Positions 35,719 to 44,158 are shown, counted from the first letter of the stretch. The stretch: 64,000 bases of DNA from Cloacibacterium caeni_C (GCA_002422665.1 DITA01000047.1:1-64000), one strand, 5' to 3'. The notes: generated by a model not told the origin, from the sequence alone. Numbers and translations: made by a program.

Positions 35719-36168
35719 ATGAAAGACATTATCTGGAAAATAAAATCATTCGAAGAGTTATCTATTCATGAATTGTATGAAATTTTGAAAGTGAGACAAG
35801 AGGTTTTCGTGGTAGAGCAAACTTGTTATTATTTAGATGCAGATGGTTATGACCAGAAAGCGCTTCATCTTTTTGCAGAAAAAGAAGGGAAAGTGGTTGC
35901 GTATTGCAGAATTTTCCCAAAAGGCGTAAAATATCCAGAAGCTTCCATCGGAAGAGTTCTTACCCATCCTGATTTTAGAAATTTAAAATTAGGAAAAACT
36001 CTTATCAAATTTGCTTTAGAAACGATAAAAACCAGATTTAGCACCACTGAATGTAGAATTTCTGCACAAGATTACCTCATTAAATTTTACAGTGATTTTG
36101 GGTTTCAAGACACAGGAAAAAAATATCTGGAAGATGATATTCCACATACAGAAATGGCGAGAAAATAA
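35719..36168 (+). CDS. ElaA-type GNAT acetyltransferase
   Basis: A 149-residue acetyltransferase of the ElaA subfamily; substrate unknown. The hallmarks are the N-terminal LYEILKVRQEVFVVEQTCYY segment (here two residues from the usual YxExD), the SIGRVLTHPDFRNLKLGKTL acetyl-CoA region and the RISAQDYLIKFYSDFGF end. The stop codon lies in the loop of a perfect hairpin. Probably transcribed with engB. Confidence 0.9.
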   Translation: MKDIIWKIKSFEELSIHELYEILKVRQEVFVVEQTCYYLDADGYDQKALHLFAEKEGKVVAYCRIFPKGVKYPEASIGRVLTHPDFRNLKLGKTLIKFALETIKTRFSTTECRISAQDYLIKFYSDFGFQDTGKKYLEDDIPHTEMARK

Positions 36169-36180
36169 TTTCTCGCCATT
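36153..36180 (+). terminator. Perfect 12-bp hairpin holding the ElaA stop codon
   Basis: The arms at 36153-36164 and 36169-36180 pair without mismatch; the 4-nt loop ATAA holds the TAA stop. The T-run after it is weak (TTTT at 36184-36187), so it may be a terminator or an mRNA-end stabiliser. Confidence 0.55.
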
Positions 36181-36527
36181 CATGTTTTCGCTTGTGTTTT
36201 CTACTTTATTTAGATATATAAAGCCAAGGGTAAATACGGATAAAATAAATGGTGAGATTTCTCCCACCATTTCCCCGTTTAAAACTTACTCTACTCTCAA
36301 TGCAAATGTGTTGTTATATAAAAAGTTATTAGTTTAAAAATAAAATTTTGCATTTATTAAAAAGAGTATGTAGAAGATTACTTCTGCAAATGTAGACTGA
36401 TAAAAATTTGTTTCATTACGGTTTTCCGTAATTTAATATCAAAAATTGTTTCTAATTTGCAAAGTTTTATAACTCGTGTCGAGTTTTTTAATTTTCCCAA
36501 AGTTGATTTTTAAAAAAAAAAACTTCT
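36181..36527. other. Gene-free intergenic stretch with three hairpins
   Basis: No convincing gene on either strand. It holds AATGGTGAG/CTCCCACCATT (36248-36271, imperfect), ATTACGG-tttt-CCGTAAT (36415-36432, perfect 7-4-7) and AACTCG-tgt-CGAGTT with a T-run (36471-36489, perfect 6-3-6, terminator-like on plus). The pair of perfect hairpins resembles the doublets in the dcw cluster, with a wider gap of 38 bp. Confidence 0.5.
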
Positions 36528-37193
36528 TTAAATAATCCCCAAATCCTTACAAAGTACCACCATTTCCGTGTTATTTTTGGCGCTTAAAATTTCGCGGAGT
36601 TCACTTAATCTCTTTTCTATAGAACTTCTGCTGTCTGGTTTTATATTGGTGTTTTTAAAATGGTCTTCTATTTCTTGTTGACGCCAACCTTTAGCCAAAA
36701 GTTCAACCAAATACACATCATAATTGGTAAATTCAAATGAGTTATTTCTGATGGAATTAATGATTTCCTGAGGAATCACAATTTTGTTCTCAAAAACTTT
36801 TTTGATGGCACTTTTCAGTTCTTTACCATCATTTCTGCCTTTGCTTACAAAACCATTGATGTGATGTTTCTTGAAAAGTTCATCAATAATAGAAGGTTTT
36901 TTCTCGATAGAAAAAGCGATGATTTTAATATTGGGTTGCAATTGTCTCACTTCTGCGATGAGTTCTTGTCCAGAAGTCAATTTTTGTTCCCGGAAATCGG
37001 TGTCAAAAGATAAATCCGTAATGAGTAAATCGTAAGGATTTTCTTCTGAAATGGCAGTTTTTAGTTTAGAAACGGCATCATCACAATAACTTACAAACTC
37101 ATAATCGGTGATTTGCAATTCTTCTAGAGTTTTGATGACTCCTAGATTTCTGATTTCGTGGTCTTCGGCTATTAGTACTTTATTAAACATCAT
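36528..37193 (-). CDS. Response regulator, receiver plus helical output domain
   Basis: Receives a phosphate from the kinase encoded just upstream and probably controls transcription. 221 residues. Receiver domain (4-125): acidic pocket Glu10/Asp11, phospho-acceptor Asp60 in LLITDLSF, and Lys in FVSKGRND. The output part (about 150-221) has YLVELLAKGWRQQEIEDHF, which looks like the first half of a LuxR/NarL helix-turn-helix, but the recognition-helix part is unusual (SRSSIEKRLSELREIL). Starts 2 bp after the kinase gene. The regulon is unknown. Confidence 0.88.
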   Translation of the reverse strand: MMFNKVLIAEDHEIRNLGVIKTLEELQITDYEFVSYCDDAVSKLKTAISEENPYDLLITDLSFDTDFREQKLTSGQELIAEVRQLQPNIKIIAFSIEKKPSIIDELFKKHHINGFVSKGRNDGKELKSAIKKVFENKIVIPQEIINSIRNNSFEFTNYDVYLVELLAKGWRQQEIEDHFKNTNIKPDSRSSIEKRLSELREILSAKNNTEMVVLCKDLGII

Positions 37194-37195
37194 TT

Positions 37196-38839
37196 TTAAT
37201 GAATTGGAATAGATATATTTACTTGTAATCCTTTTTGTAGATTTTTTTCAAAATTAATATCTCCGCCAATGTTCTCAATACGGTTTTCCGTATTTTTGAT
37301 TCCAGAAAGTTTTTTATTTTCTGCATTGCCCATTCCAAGGCCATTATCGGTGTATTTTATTTTTAAAATATTTTCAATTTTTTCAAATTTTACCGAAACT
37401 AATGTCGCTTGACTGTGTTTTTTCATGTTAATCATGAGTTCTCTAAGCGCATAGAAAATTTCTGATTGTATATTCTGAGAAACATTTTGCCAAATATTCT
37501 GCTCGTTTCCTATGACTAAAACTTTTTGCTGAAGTGAAGAATATGAAGAAATCATTTCAAAAAGCTTAGCCGAAAATTCCTTTTCTATTTGTTCATTAAG
37601 GTCTTCATGAGCAATGTCTCTTGATTCTTCATACATTTTTTCGAGTTTGTCAAGGAGTTTTTCTTTGTCTAGCTCTTCTTGATTTTCTACTTCTACCATG
37701 GTTTGGTATAAACCATTGGCTACTATATCATGTACTTTTTTAGAATATTTTATTTGGGTATTTTTTACTTCGATTTCTTTTTCTTGTTCCAGTCTTTTTT
37801 TCCTTCTTAAATACCAAAATAAACCTACCAATAAACCAGTGACGAGAAATGCAATCGCCACTTTTTGTCTAAAAATGTGATTCTCTTTTTCTATATTTTC
37901 TGTTTTTGCTTTTTCGGTTTCATAGCGAATCAGTGCAAATTGGTTTCTGGCTTTTGCTCTAGCTGTTTGCAAACTGTCATTCAGTTTTTGATATTCGAAA
38001 AAAAAATTTTTTGAGTTTTCTGATTTTTCTAAAGCGATTAATTTTTCTAGTGCTTCTAATCTATCATCAGGATTTTCTATTTTTAATGCAACTTCGTACA
38101 TTTTTTTAGCATAAAAAATAGATTTTAGAGGATTTATTTCTTTATAATAGTCTGCTAAAGTTCCATAGCTGGAATTAAGTCCCCAATAATCTTTTAAAAT
38201 CGTTCTAATGAGTAAAGCTTTTTGAAAATAAGGCAAAACTTTGGTGTTTTTGTTTTCTAGGTACAAGCATCTTCCCCAATTGTTTAAAGCTCTTGCGTAA
38301 CTTAAGCTATCTTGGGTTTTCAATGCTTTTTTATAATATGTTTTTGCACTCTGGTAATTTTTTTGATCTAAAAAATTATTTGCAATATTATTATAAAATA
38401 TGAGCTTAGATAAAGAATTATTAGATTGATTAAGAGCTAAGAAATAATATTTTTCTGATTTTTTGTAATCCTTTAATTCAACATGTGCCAGTGCAAGATT
38501 ATTGTAATTAGATGACTTAATCTCTCTTGTAATCTCGTCATTCTTTTTGAGATATTTTTCCGCTTCTAATGAAGTTTCAATTCCTCCAAAATTATCACCT
38601 TTTTCTGTTTGGATAATGGCCATATTGACAAGACATTTAGCTACAAAGATGGAATCCTTTTTTTTCAAAAAATCATCTTTTGCTAATGCATAATAAATAT
38701 AAGCAGAGTCTTTTTCGCCAGCATCTCTCAAGTCTGTGGCTTTTAAATATGTTTTATTTTTTGCAGAATCAGATTCTACAGTGTTTTTAATGCAGGAAAA
38801 TATAATGGTTAAAAATAAAAGTGGAATTAGTTTTTTCAA
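37196..38839 (-). CDS. Sensor histidine kinase with N-terminal lipobox and TPR repeats
   Basis: 547 residues. A signal ending IFSC with Cys16 suggests lipidation or an N-terminal anchor. Residues 30-300 hold about six TPR-like helical pairs, followed by a membrane segment at 327-344 with basic RRKKR after it. The dimerisation/phospho-acceptor helix has His370 in KKVHDIVANGLYQ, as in NarL-type kinases, and the ATP-binding domain shows NMKKHSQA and DNGLGMGN. The layout puts TPRs outside and the kinase inside. The TPRs may sense a protein or peptide ligand. Directly upstream of its response regulator. Confidence 0.9.
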   Translation of the reverse strand: MKKLIPLLFLTIIFSCIKNTVESDSAKNKTYLKATDLRDAGEKDSAYIYYALAKDDFLKKKDSIFVAKCLVNMAIIQTEKGDNFGGIETSLEAEKYLKKNDEITREIKSSNYNNLALAHVELKDYKKSEKYYFLALNQSNNSLSKLIFYNNIANNFLDQKNYQSAKTYYKKALKTQDSLSYARALNNWGRCLYLENKNTKVLPYFQKALLIRTILKDYWGLNSSYGTLADYYKEINPLKSIFYAKKMYEVALKIENPDDRLEALEKLIALEKSENSKNFFFEYQKLNDSLQTARAKARNQFALIRYETEKAKTENIEKENHIFRQKVAIAFLVTGLLVGLFWYLRRKKRLEQEKEIEVKNTQIKYSKKVHDIVANGLYQTMVEVENQEELDKEKLLDKLEKMYEESRDIAHEDLNEQIEKEFSAKLFEMISSYSSLQQKVLVIGNEQNIWQNVSQNIQSEIFYALRELMINMKKHSQATLVSVKFEKIENILKIKYTDNGLGMGNAENKKLSGIKNTENRIENIGGDINFEKNLQKGLQVNISIPIH

Positions 38840-38863
38840 CGGGAAAATTTTTACTCTAAATTA

Positions 38864-38893
38864 CAAAAAAAGAGCAGACTTTTTAGTCTGCTC
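38864..38893 (-). terminator. Terminator of msrA
   Basis: GAGCAGACT (38872-38880) and AGTCTGCTC (38885-38893) form a 9-bp stem with a 4-nt loop; on the minus strand a run of seven T follows. It separates msrA from the kinase gene. Confidence 0.85.
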
Positions 38894-38915
38894 AAAAGTT
38901 AAATTTTTCAATTCT

Positions 38916-39554
38916 TTATTTCAATAACCCAAGTTCGCCGAAATGTTTTTTGAATTTGGCTACTTTTGGACCTACTACAGCGCTGCAATATGGCTGATTA
39001 GGATTGATTTCAAAATAATTTTGGTGATATTTTTCTGCGCCCCAGAATTTTTCAAAAGGAACGATTTGAGTAACATATTTTCCGTTCCATTTTCCAGATT
39101 TTTCTGAATTTTCCATAGAAACTTGTGCTTCTTCTTTTTGTTTTTCAGAATGATAGAAAATTACGGAACGGTATTGTGTGCCGATGTCTTCACCCTGTCT
39201 GTTTAATTGTGTAGGATCGTGCAGGAACCAAAAAGATTCTAACAATTGCGAAAAAGAAATGACAGAAGGATCAAAGGCGATTTGTACCACTTCTGCATGA
39301 CCTGTTTCTCCTGTGCAAACTTCTTCGTAAGTAGGATTTTCTTTATGACCACCAGAATAGCCAGATGTTACAGATTCTACACCTTTCAGCATATCAAAAC
39401 ATGCTTCTACACACCAAAAACAACCGCCACCAAACGTAGCATATTCTAGATTTTTGTTTTCCATTTTAAGATTTTTTTTCTTTGAAACTTTGTTTTCTTG
39501 TCCGTTACAAGAAATCAGTAAAATACTCATCAAAAATATAAAAAACTTTTTCAT
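38916..39554 (-). CDS. msrA: Lipoprotein peptide-methionine (S)-S-oxide reductase
   Basis: Repairs oxidised methionine (S-epimer) in proteins. The catalytic motif GGGCFWCVEACF holds nucleophile Cys45; GYSGGHKENPTYEEVCTGETGHAEVV follows in the usual order (seen in overlapping parts), and a Cys near the end (NQPYCSAVVGPK) may be the resolving residue. 212 residues, longer than cytosolic MsrA because of a lipoprotein signal ending LISC (Cys16) and a Lys-rich spacer, so it probably works in the cell envelope. MsrB is not fused to it. Confidence 0.94.
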   Translation of the reverse strand: MKKFFIFLMSILLISCNGQENKVSKKKNLKMENKNLEYATFGGGCFWCVEACFDMLKGVESVTSGYSGGHKENPTYEEVCTGETGHAEVVQIAFDPSVISFSQLLESFWFLHDPTQLNRQGEDIGTQYRSVIFYHSEKQKEEAQVSMENSEKSGKWNGKYVTQIVPFEKFWGAEKYHQNYFEINPNQPYCSAVVGPKVAKFKKHFGELGLLK

Positions 39555-39596
39555 TTAGAAATAACGTTGTTGTTTTAATTTTTATTTTAATAATAG

Positions 39597-40124
39597 TTAA
39601 AATCTTTTGCCAATTCCTAATATTCCTGTGGTGTTTACTTTATTTTCGCCTCCAAAATTTCTACCTAATCCTGTTCCGATTTCTAAGACAATGTCATTTT
39701 TCACCACCCATTTTCCTCCGAATTTAAATCCGACTCCAAAATTGGTTTCTTTTTCTGTAGTATACATCGTGTATCCTCCATATTGAGAAGAAACATAATA
39801 AGATTTTTCTACATCTCCACTGTTGATGCTGCAATATCCACCAATATAAAAACCATTGGCTCTTTTTTTACCAAAATAATAATTATAATAAGGTGTTATA
39901 CTGAACCCATTATTATCTTCTATTATATAGTCATCAAGAAGAAAAGAAGTGGTAACTCCAATTCCTGAATTTTCTGAAATAATTCTTTCGTATTCTACAT
40001 TTACAGCTCCTAAAACTAATGCAACAGGATTTATCACAATGTCATTTGATTTTAAAGGTGTAGAATTTTGAGAAAATGTAAACGTGCTAACAGCTAGAGT
40101 AAAAATTGTAATCAGTTTTTTCAT
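39597..40124 (-). CDS. Small outer-membrane beta-barrel-like protein
   Basis: No named family recognised. 175 residues: signal peptide ending near FTFSQ (about residue 19), then alternating hydrophobic strands with Tyr/Phe/Gly-rich turns (YYNYYFGKK, FYIGGYCS, GVGFKFGGKW) and a terminal aromatic residue (GIGKRF), all typical of an 8-strand outer-membrane barrel. 42 bp upstream of msrA on the same strand with no terminator between, so the two may be co-transcribed. Confidence 0.75.
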   Translation of the reverse strand: MKKLITIFTLAVSTFTFSQNSTPLKSNDIVINPVALVLGAVNVEYERIISENSGIGVTTSFLLDDYIIEDNNGFSITPYYNYYFGKKRANGFYIGGYCSINSGDVEKSYYVSSQYGGYTMYTTEKETNFGVGFKFGGKWVVKNDIVLEIGTGLGRNFGGENKVNTTGILGIGKRF

Positions 40125-40191
40125 TGTATCATTTTTAATTAGTGCTAAAGTATTAAAATTTTTCTCAGAAAATCTTGATTGTAATCAATTT

Positions 40192-40226
40192 CAAAAAAAA
40201 ACCGAAGAATTTCTTCGGTTTTTTAT
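40192..40226. terminator. Terminator of secA
   Basis: ACCGAAG (40201-40207) and CTTCGGT (40213-40219) with eight or more A before and six T after. It works on the minus strand for secA and could also act on the plus strand. Confidence 0.8.
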
Positions 40227-40246
40227 AAATATAAGGATTTTAAGTC

Positions 40247-43200
40247 TTAAGAAGTAGGAATTTCTCCTTTGAATAAGAAAGAAATAATTTCTTTGTTTAC
40301 TTTATCCATCATTTCGCTGAACAAATGGAAAGATTCTTGTTTGTAAATTACCAATGGGTCTTTTTGCTCATAAACTGCACCTTGTGAAGATTTACGTAAA
40401 TCATCCATTTCTTTAAGGTGATGTTTCCAGTTTTCGTCTATAATGGTTAAACAGATATTCTTCTCGAAATCATTAATCATAGATTCGCATTGTGTTTCAT
40501 AAGCTTGCTTAAGATCAGTAACGATGGTAAGCGTTTTGGCTCCGTCAGAGAAAGGAACTTGTACGTTTTTGAACATGTGACCTTGCTGTTTAAACACATT
40601 TTCTATGATTGGGAATGAGTTTTCTTTCAATAAAACCAATCTGTTTTTGTAATCTTCTTCTGCTTTTTTGAAAACGATATCTGTGATTTCTCTTTCAGTT
40701 TTTGCTTTGAATTCAGCTTCAGTAAGTGGAGCTTCCATCGTGAAGAATTTGATGATTTCGTATTCAAATTCTTTGAATTGGTTGCCACCTTTTGTATTGC
40801 TTACGATAGATGCAGCTACATCATAAATGGTATTAATGATATCATATTTTAAATGGTCGCCAAACAATGCATTTTTTCTACGTTTGTAGATTACATCACG
40901 TTGTTTGTTCATTACATCATCATATTCTAGCAATCTTTTTCTGATACCGAAGTTGTTTTCTTCTACTTTTTTCTGAGCTCTTTCGATAGATTTGGTAATC
41001 ATAGAGTGCTGAATTACTTCGCCTTCTTTGTGTCCCATTTTATCCATCATTTTTGCGATTCTTTCAGAACCGAAAAGTCTCATTAAGTTATCTTCCAGAG
41101 AAACGTAGAATTGCGAACTTCCTGGGTCTCCTTGTCTACCAGCTCTACCTCTTAACTGTCTGTCTACACGTCTAGAATCGTGTCTTTCTGTACCGATGAT
41201 GGCAAGACCTCCGTTTGCTTTTACGTCTCCTTGAAGTTTAATATCGGTACCACGACCAGCCATGTTGGTAGCAATGGTTACTACACCAGCTCTACCAGCT
41301 TCAGCTACGATGTCTGCTTCTTTTTTGTGCAATTTCGCATTCAATACATTATGCGGAATTTTTCTTAATTGAAGTGCTTTTGACAAGAACTGAGATATTT
41401 CTACAGAAGTTGTACCAACGAGTATTGGTCTTCCTGCTGCAGTAAGTCTTTCGATTTCTTCAATTACTGCATTGAATTTTTCTCTGTTGGTTTTATAAAC
41501 TAAATCTTGTCTATCATCTCTGATGATTGGTCTGTTGGTAGGAATTACAACTACGTCTAATTTATAAATTTGCCAGAATTCGCCTGCTTCCGTTTCTGCA
41601 GTACCTGTCATCCCAGCTAATTTATTATACATTCTGAAGTAGTTCTGTAACGTAATGGTAGCGAAAGTTTGAGTAGCAGCTTCGATTTTTACATTTTCTT
41701 TCGCTTCAATCGCTTGGTGAAGTCCGTCTGAATAACGTCTTCCTTCCATGATACGTCCAGTTTGCTCGTCTACAATTTTTACTTCGCCATCTATTACTAC
41801 ATATTCATCATCTTTTTCAAATAATGTATATGCTTTTAATAACTGGCTTAACGTGTGAATTCTTTCAGATTTTACAGCATAATTTCTGAAAAGCTCTTCT
41901 TTTTGAGCAAATTCTTCTTCTTTAGTAAGATTTTTTGCCTCTAGTTCAGCAATCAAGGTTCCGATATCTTCTAAAACAAAGAAATTGGCATCTTGGTTCC
42001 CTTGAGACATATATTCTACACCTTTGTCTGTAAGGTCTATTTGATTATTTTTCTCGTCGATTACAAAATAAAGGTCTTTGTCTACAATACGCATTCTCTT
42101 GCTATTGTCTTGCATGTATTCCCCTTCTGTTTTTTGTAAAAGCACTCTTATTCCTTCTTCTGAAAGGAATTTGATGAGGTGTTTGTTTTTAGGCAAACCT
42201 CTGTAAGCTTGCAAAAGTTTAAAACCACCGTCTGTTTTATTCCCTGCTGCGATTAATTTCTTTGCTTCGGTTAATAAATTAGAAACGATTTGTTTCTGAA
42301 CGGCTACAATTCTGTCTACAGATGGTTTTAACACATCGAATTCTTGTCTGTCACCTTGAGGAATCGGTCCAGAAATAATGAGTGGAGTTCTAGCATCATC
42401 GATTAATACTGAGTCTACTTCGTCTACAATTGCAAAGTTTAATTCACCTTGAACTAATTCTTCAGGCGAAGAAACCATGTTGTCTCTTAAATAGTCAAAA
42501 CCGAACTCATTATTGGTTCCATAAGTGATATCTGCTTGATAAGCTTTTCTTCTTGCATCAGTATTCGGTTGATGTAAATCGATACAATCGATGCTTAAAC
42601 CGTGGAACTGATAAATTGGACCCATCCAAGCCGAGTCTCTTTTTGCCAAGTAATCATTCACAGTAACTACGTGAACACCACGACCAGGAAGTGCATTTAA
42701 GTAAATAGGTAGCGTTCCTACTAACGTTTTACCTTCACCAGTTGCCATTTCTGCGATTCTACCACTGTGAAGTGCAACCCCACCGATAAATTGGGTGTCA
42801 TAGTGAACCATGTCCCAAACTACTTCTTTACCAGCAGCATCCCATTTATTTTTCCAGAAAGCTTTGTCTCCTTTAATTTCTACAAAATCTTTAGCAGCAG
42901 CTAATTCTTGGTCATGCTCAGTTGCTGTAACGGTAAGTCCACCATTTTGAGCCAATCTTCTTGCTGTTTCTTTGATAACCGCAAAAGCTTCTGGAAGAAT
43001 ATCGTTCAAAACTTTTTCTTCAATTTGATAAGAATCCTTTTTCAGCGTTTCAATTTGCCCAAAAAGTTTTTCTTTTTCGTCTACGTCAGAAGATTTTGCA
43101 ATTTGCTCATGAACTTCTACTACCTGATTGGTAATGTGTTCTGTAGCTGCATCAATTTTATCTTTGAATTCTTGAGTTTTTGCTCTCAATTCATCATCCG

Positions 43201-43321
43201 AAAGCTCGGCAATTGCTGGCTCTACTTTCTTAATTTTGTCTACAACTTTTTTGATTTCTTTGAGGTCTTTAGCGTTTTTGTCGCCTAAGAATCCTTGAAG
43301 AACTTTATTTAAAAAACTCAT
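40247..43321 (-). CDS. secA: Preprotein translocase ATPase SecA
   Basis: Drives secretory proteins through SecYEG using ATP. 1024 residues. Walker A GEGKT at 195-199, the DEVDSVLIDDARTPLIISG motif, the PTNRPIIRDDRQD segment, and the GRGTDIKLQGDV plus DRQLRGRAGRQGDPG helicase motifs are present. The N terminus carries extra coiled-coil-like residues (about 40-90). It ends at EIISFLFKGEIPTS without the Cys-rich zinc domain found at the C terminus of E. coli SecA. Single-gene unit. Confidence 0.97.
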   Translation of the reverse strand: MSFLNKVLQGFLGDKNAKDLKEIKKVVDKIKKVEPAIAELSDDELRAKTQEFKDKIDAATEHITNQVVEVHEQIAKSSDVDEKEKLFGQIETLKKDSYQIEEKVLNDILPEAFAVIKETARRLAQNGGLTVTATEHDQELAAAKDFVEIKGDKAFWKNKWDAAGKEVVWDMVHYDTQFIGGVALHSGRIAEMATGEGKTLVGTLPIYLNALPGRGVHVVTVNDYLAKRDSAWMGPIYQFHGLSIDCIDLHQPNTDARRKAYQADITYGTNNEFGFDYLRDNMVSSPEELVQGELNFAIVDEVDSVLIDDARTPLIISGPIPQGDRQEFDVLKPSVDRIVAVQKQIVSNLLTEAKKLIAAGNKTDGGFKLLQAYRGLPKNKHLIKFLSEEGIRVLLQKTEGEYMQDNSKRMRIVDKDLYFVIDEKNNQIDLTDKGVEYMSQGNQDANFFVLEDIGTLIAELEAKNLTKEEEFAQKEELFRNYAVKSERIHTLSQLLKAYTLFEKDDEYVVIDGEVKIVDEQTGRIMEGRRYSDGLHQAIEAKENVKIEAATQTFATITLQNYFRMYNKLAGMTGTAETEAGEFWQIYKLDVVVIPTNRPIIRDDRQDLVYKTNREKFNAVIEEIERLTAAGRPILVGTTSVEISQFLSKALQLRKIPHNVLNAKLHKKEADIVAEAGRAGVVTIATNMAGRGTDIKLQGDVKANGGLAIIGTERHDSRRVDRQLRGRAGRQGDPGSSQFYVSLEDNLMRLFGSERIAKMMDKMGHKEGEVIQHSMITKSIERAQKKVEENNFGIRKRLLEYDDVMNKQRDVIYKRRKNALFGDHLKYDIINTIYDVAASIVSNTKGGNQFKEFEYEIIKFFTMEAPLTEAEFKAKTEREITDIVFKKAEEDYKNRLVLLKENSFPIIENVFKQQGHMFKNVQVPFSDGAKTLTIVTDLKQAYETQCESMINDFEKNICLTIIDENWKHHLKEMDDLRKSSQGAVYEQKDPLVIYKQESFHLFSEMMDKVNKEIISFLFKGEIPTS

Positions 43322-43393
43322 AATAATTGCTTTTGGCTAGTAGCAAAATGCTTCAGCCATATTAACGTTAAATTTATAAAAATTCAAAAAAAA

Positions 43394-43423
43394 GCCGATT
43401 GCCGATTGCCGACAGCCGACTGC
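43394..43423. repeat. Four-copy heptamer repeat before secA
   Basis: GCCGATT, GCCGATT, GCCGACA, GCCGACT and then GC, head to tail with GCCGA constant. An A-run stands before and a T-run after it, but the repeat cannot fold on itself, so it is not a terminator. It is in the gap between DUF2795 and secA and is much richer in GC than its surroundings. Confidence 0.75.
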
Positions 43424-43428
43424 ATTTT

Positions 43429-43650
43429 TTAGTATTCGTCTTCGTTCCAGAGGAAGTCTTCGTCTGTAGGATAATCACTCCAGACTTCTTCTATGCTTTC
43501 ATAGATTTCTCCTTCGTCTTCAATGGCTTGAAGATTTTCTACTACTTCCATTGGTGCACCTGTTCTAATAGCATAATCGATAAGCTCTGCTTTAGTCATC
43601 GGCCAAGGTGCGTCGCTTAAATATGAAGCTAATTCTAATGTCCAATACAT
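43429..43650 (-). CDS. DUF2795 domain protein
   Basis: 73 residues, acidic (many Glu and Asp in the second half). The N terminus MYWTLELASYLSDAPWPMTKAELIDYAIRTG (positions 1-31, seen in parts) is the DUF2795 helix-turn-helix-like pattern, and NLQAIEDEGEIYESIEEVW follows. The function of the family is not known; a nucleic-acid or chaperone role has been guessed but not shown. Own -7 box 17 bp upstream. Confidence 0.85.
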   Translation of the reverse strand: MYWTLELASYLSDAPWPMTKAELIDYAIRTGAPMEVVENLQAIEDEGEIYESIEEVWSDYPTDEDFLWNEDEY

Positions 43651-43667
43651 AATATTTAAATTTTTTG

Positions 43668-43675
43668 CAAAAGTA
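43668..43675 (-). promoter_or_regulatory. -7 box of the DUF2795 gene
   Basis: TACTTTTG on the minus strand, 17 bp before the ATG, fitting TAnnTTTG. Confidence 0.4.
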
Positions 43676-43770
43676 TAAAATTAGGTGAGATTTCAAAATT
43701 TTTCTATCTGATTTTCAACAGATTTATAAAATCTAAACTTAATTTTTAATAATGTTCTAATATAATTGTT

Positions 43771-43982
43771 TTATCTGTTTCTCAAAAACCATTCCACAAA
43801 AATTTTTATGCCATTTTGGTATTTTGTTTTGGGTGAATAGTGAAATTAGTTATCGCTTTGACTTAAAAATTTAAGGAAATATAAAGCTTTTATTCAAAAA
43901 TGACAAAATGTCCATCTTTCAACAAATGTTCTACTAAATGTGAACCAATAAATCCAGAACCGCCTGTTACTAAATAATTCAT
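43771..43982 (-). pseudogene. Remnant of an NAD-dependent sugar-nucleotide epimerase gene
   Basis: Two pieces of one SDR gene remain. 43982-43890 encodes an N-terminal Rossmann start, MNYLVTGGSGFIGSHLVEHL and ten more residues, and then a TAA. 43845-43771, in another frame, encodes YSPKTKYQNGIKIFVEWF and five more residues to a TAA, the usual last 20-25 residues of UDP-sugar (glucuronate or glucose type) 4-epimerases. Between them only 44 bp are left, so some 250 or more codons are gone. A good promoter and the ATG are kept upstream. Intact members serve capsule, O-antigen or exopolysaccharide synthesis. The rest of 43676-44158 shows no gene. Confidence 0.8.
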
Positions 43983-44004
43983 TTGTGCGTTTTACAAAGA
44001 GTAG

Positions 44005-44037
44005 CAAATTTAAGAATTTGGAAATGATTATGGTCAA
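44005..44037 (-). promoter_or_regulatory. Promoter kept in front of the epimerase remnant
   Basis: On the minus strand TTGACC (TTG at 44037-44035) is followed after 22 bp by TAAATTTG (44012-44005), one of the best two-box matches in the window. It lies 22 bp before the remnant ATG. Confidence 0.5.
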
Positions 44038-44158
44038 ATATAAAATAAATTTTCGCGCAGATTGAGGAAATTAGGCTGATTCTTTATAAATATGCTCAAT
44101 CAGTAAAATCAAAGATTTATTTAACATCTTTTCCTTATTTTTACTCAAAATTTTCGCA

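Noticed and set aside
36016..36337. Overlapping short frames on both strands between the ElaA gene and the response regulator
   Set aside because: No signal, domain or start context; they run across hairpins and into the ElaA gene.
42908..43288. A 126-codon Phe-rich frame antisense to secA
   Set aside because: Mirror of the Lys/Glu-rich N-terminal coiled-coil codons of SecA.
43394..43430. The GC-rich heptamer repeat as a terminator for the DUF2795 gene
   Set aside because: It has A- and T-runs at its sides but the GCCGA units cannot pair with each other, so no hairpin forms.
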